Shown: positions 5,763-6,206 of the stretch, one piece after another
How positions within the stretch are numbered: the first letter of the stretch is position 1
Layout of the letters: the number at the start of each line of letters is the position of its first letter
NCBI GenBank assembly: GCA_021199695.1
Contig: JAJQHP010000111.1
Coordinates: forward strand, 1 to 6,206
Origin: Clostridiales bacterium
Lineage (GTDB): Bacteria > Bacillota > Clostridia > Oscillospirales > Oscillospiraceae
DNA length: 6,206 nucleotides
Reading direction: 5' to 3'
The notes under the pieces: model-generated
Seen by the model: the letters and a program-made list of their open reading frames with translations, nothing else
The model's database searches: none
Told to the model about the DNA's origin: nothing
Program-made: the position numbers and the translations under genes

Positions 5763-6206
5763 CACCGGCGCACCGGGATGTTTTGTGTTCTGAGGTATTC
5801 CTTCACCTGTGGAACGGTCAGCTCTCCAAAGTGGAACAGGGAGGCCGCCAGCGCGGCGTCACAGTCGGTCTCCCGAAAGACCTCCGCAAAGTGGGACAGG
5901 CTGCCGCAGCCACCGGAGGCGATGACCGGGATGCGGACCGCCTGGGTCACGGCCCGGGTCAGCTCCAGATCGAAGCCCGCCTTGGTGCCGTCGGCGTCCA
6001 TGGAGGTCAACAAAATTTCTCCGGCCCCCAGCCGCTCTCCCTCTCTGGCCCACTCGATGGCGTCCAGACCGGTGGGGATGCGCCCTCCGGCTACCACCAC
6101 CTCAAAGCCTCCCTCCGTCCGCCGCCGGGAGTCGATGGCCAGCACCACAAACTGAATGCAGACCCGCTCCGCCGCCTGGGAGATGAGGTAGGGATTTTTA
6201 CCGGCG
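5762..6206 (-). CDS. hisF: Imidazole glycerol phosphate synthase cyclase subunit HisF, C-terminal 147 residues
   Basis: HisF takes PRFAR and ammonia from its partner HisH and makes imidazole glycerol phosphate and AICAR. Only the C-terminal part of the (beta/alpha)8 barrel is in the window; the gene continues beyond the right edge, and 6206 is a single leftover base of a codon. The visible part starts [15 protein letters not shown] and reads on through [39 protein letters not shown] and [11 protein letters not shown]. The Asp in AID and the first Asp of SMDADG correspond to the two catalytic aspartates of the family, and the GG and GGCGS loops bind phosphate. The fragment fits the usual total length of about 250 residues. 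An in-frame GTG at 6148 is an internal valine, not a start. Confidence 0.95.
   Translation of the reverse strand, partial: AGKNPYLISQAAERVCIQFVVLAIDSRRRTEGGFEVVVAGGRIPTGLDAIEWAREGERLGAGEILLTSMDADGTKAGFDLELTRAVTQAVRIPVIASGGCGSLSHFAEVFRETDCDAALAASLFHFGELTVPQVKEYLRTQNIPVRR

Noticed and set aside
6146..6148. GTG as a possible start of a short HisF-like gene
   Set aside because: The frame continues upstream with typical HisF sequence ([13 protein letters not shown]) to the window edge, so this valine is internal.
5778..6155. Plus-strand frame opposite hisF
   Set aside because: It is antisense to conserved HisF motifs, with no ribosome site or recognisable product.

Overview
The window looks like GC-rich Gram-positive chromosomal DNA, most probably from a gut Clostridia lineage of the Oscillospiraceae type (Flavonifractor, Lawsonibacter or Oscillibacter-like). 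This placement is an inference. It rests on strong AGGAGG-type ribosome binding sites, GC-rich codon choice, a large secreted polysaccharidase with a Ser/Gly stalk and a KTGD-type C-terminal anchor, and separate hisF, hisI and hisE genes in tight array. All supported genes lie on the minus strand, so transcription runs from right to left.

Right part (4790-6206): the 3' end of a histidine operon in the order hisF (C-terminal 147 residues, cut by the window edge), hisI, hisE. HisF closes the imidazole glycerol phosphate ring. HisI and HisE carry out the hydrolase and pyrophosphohydrolase steps near the start of the pathway. hisI and hisE overlap by four bases, and the operon ends in a strong intrinsic terminator directly after hisE. 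This hisE is unusual: it encodes two tandem HisE domains, and the second has lost nearly all the metal-binding acidic residues.

Centre (354-4580, promoter near 4655-4683): one monocistronic gene for a 1408-residue secreted, probably wall-anchored endo-beta-1,4-galactanase of family GH53. Its layout is signal peptide, acidic linker, Trp-rich Ig-like module, two nearly identical CBM61-like modules, GH53 catalytic domain, Ig-like domain, a third CBM61-like module, FIVAR-like helices, fibronectin type III domain, Ser/Gly stalk, SAKTGD sorting-like motif, membrane segment and basic tail. It would capture and cut pectic galactan or type I arabinogalactan at the cell surface. A 251-bp block is identical between the two tandem CBM modules, while their amino acid differences cluster in a window of about 21 residues.

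Left part (1-353): a terminator that could work in both directions, a second small hairpin competing with it, a short palindrome, an extended -10 promoter, a perfect ribosome binding site, and the first 53 codons of an unrecognised, probably membrane-associated protein that runs off the left edge.

No RNA genes, CRISPR arrays, insertion sequences or phage genes were seen. A very long open frame antisense to the galactanase gene is judged to be a codon-bias artefact.
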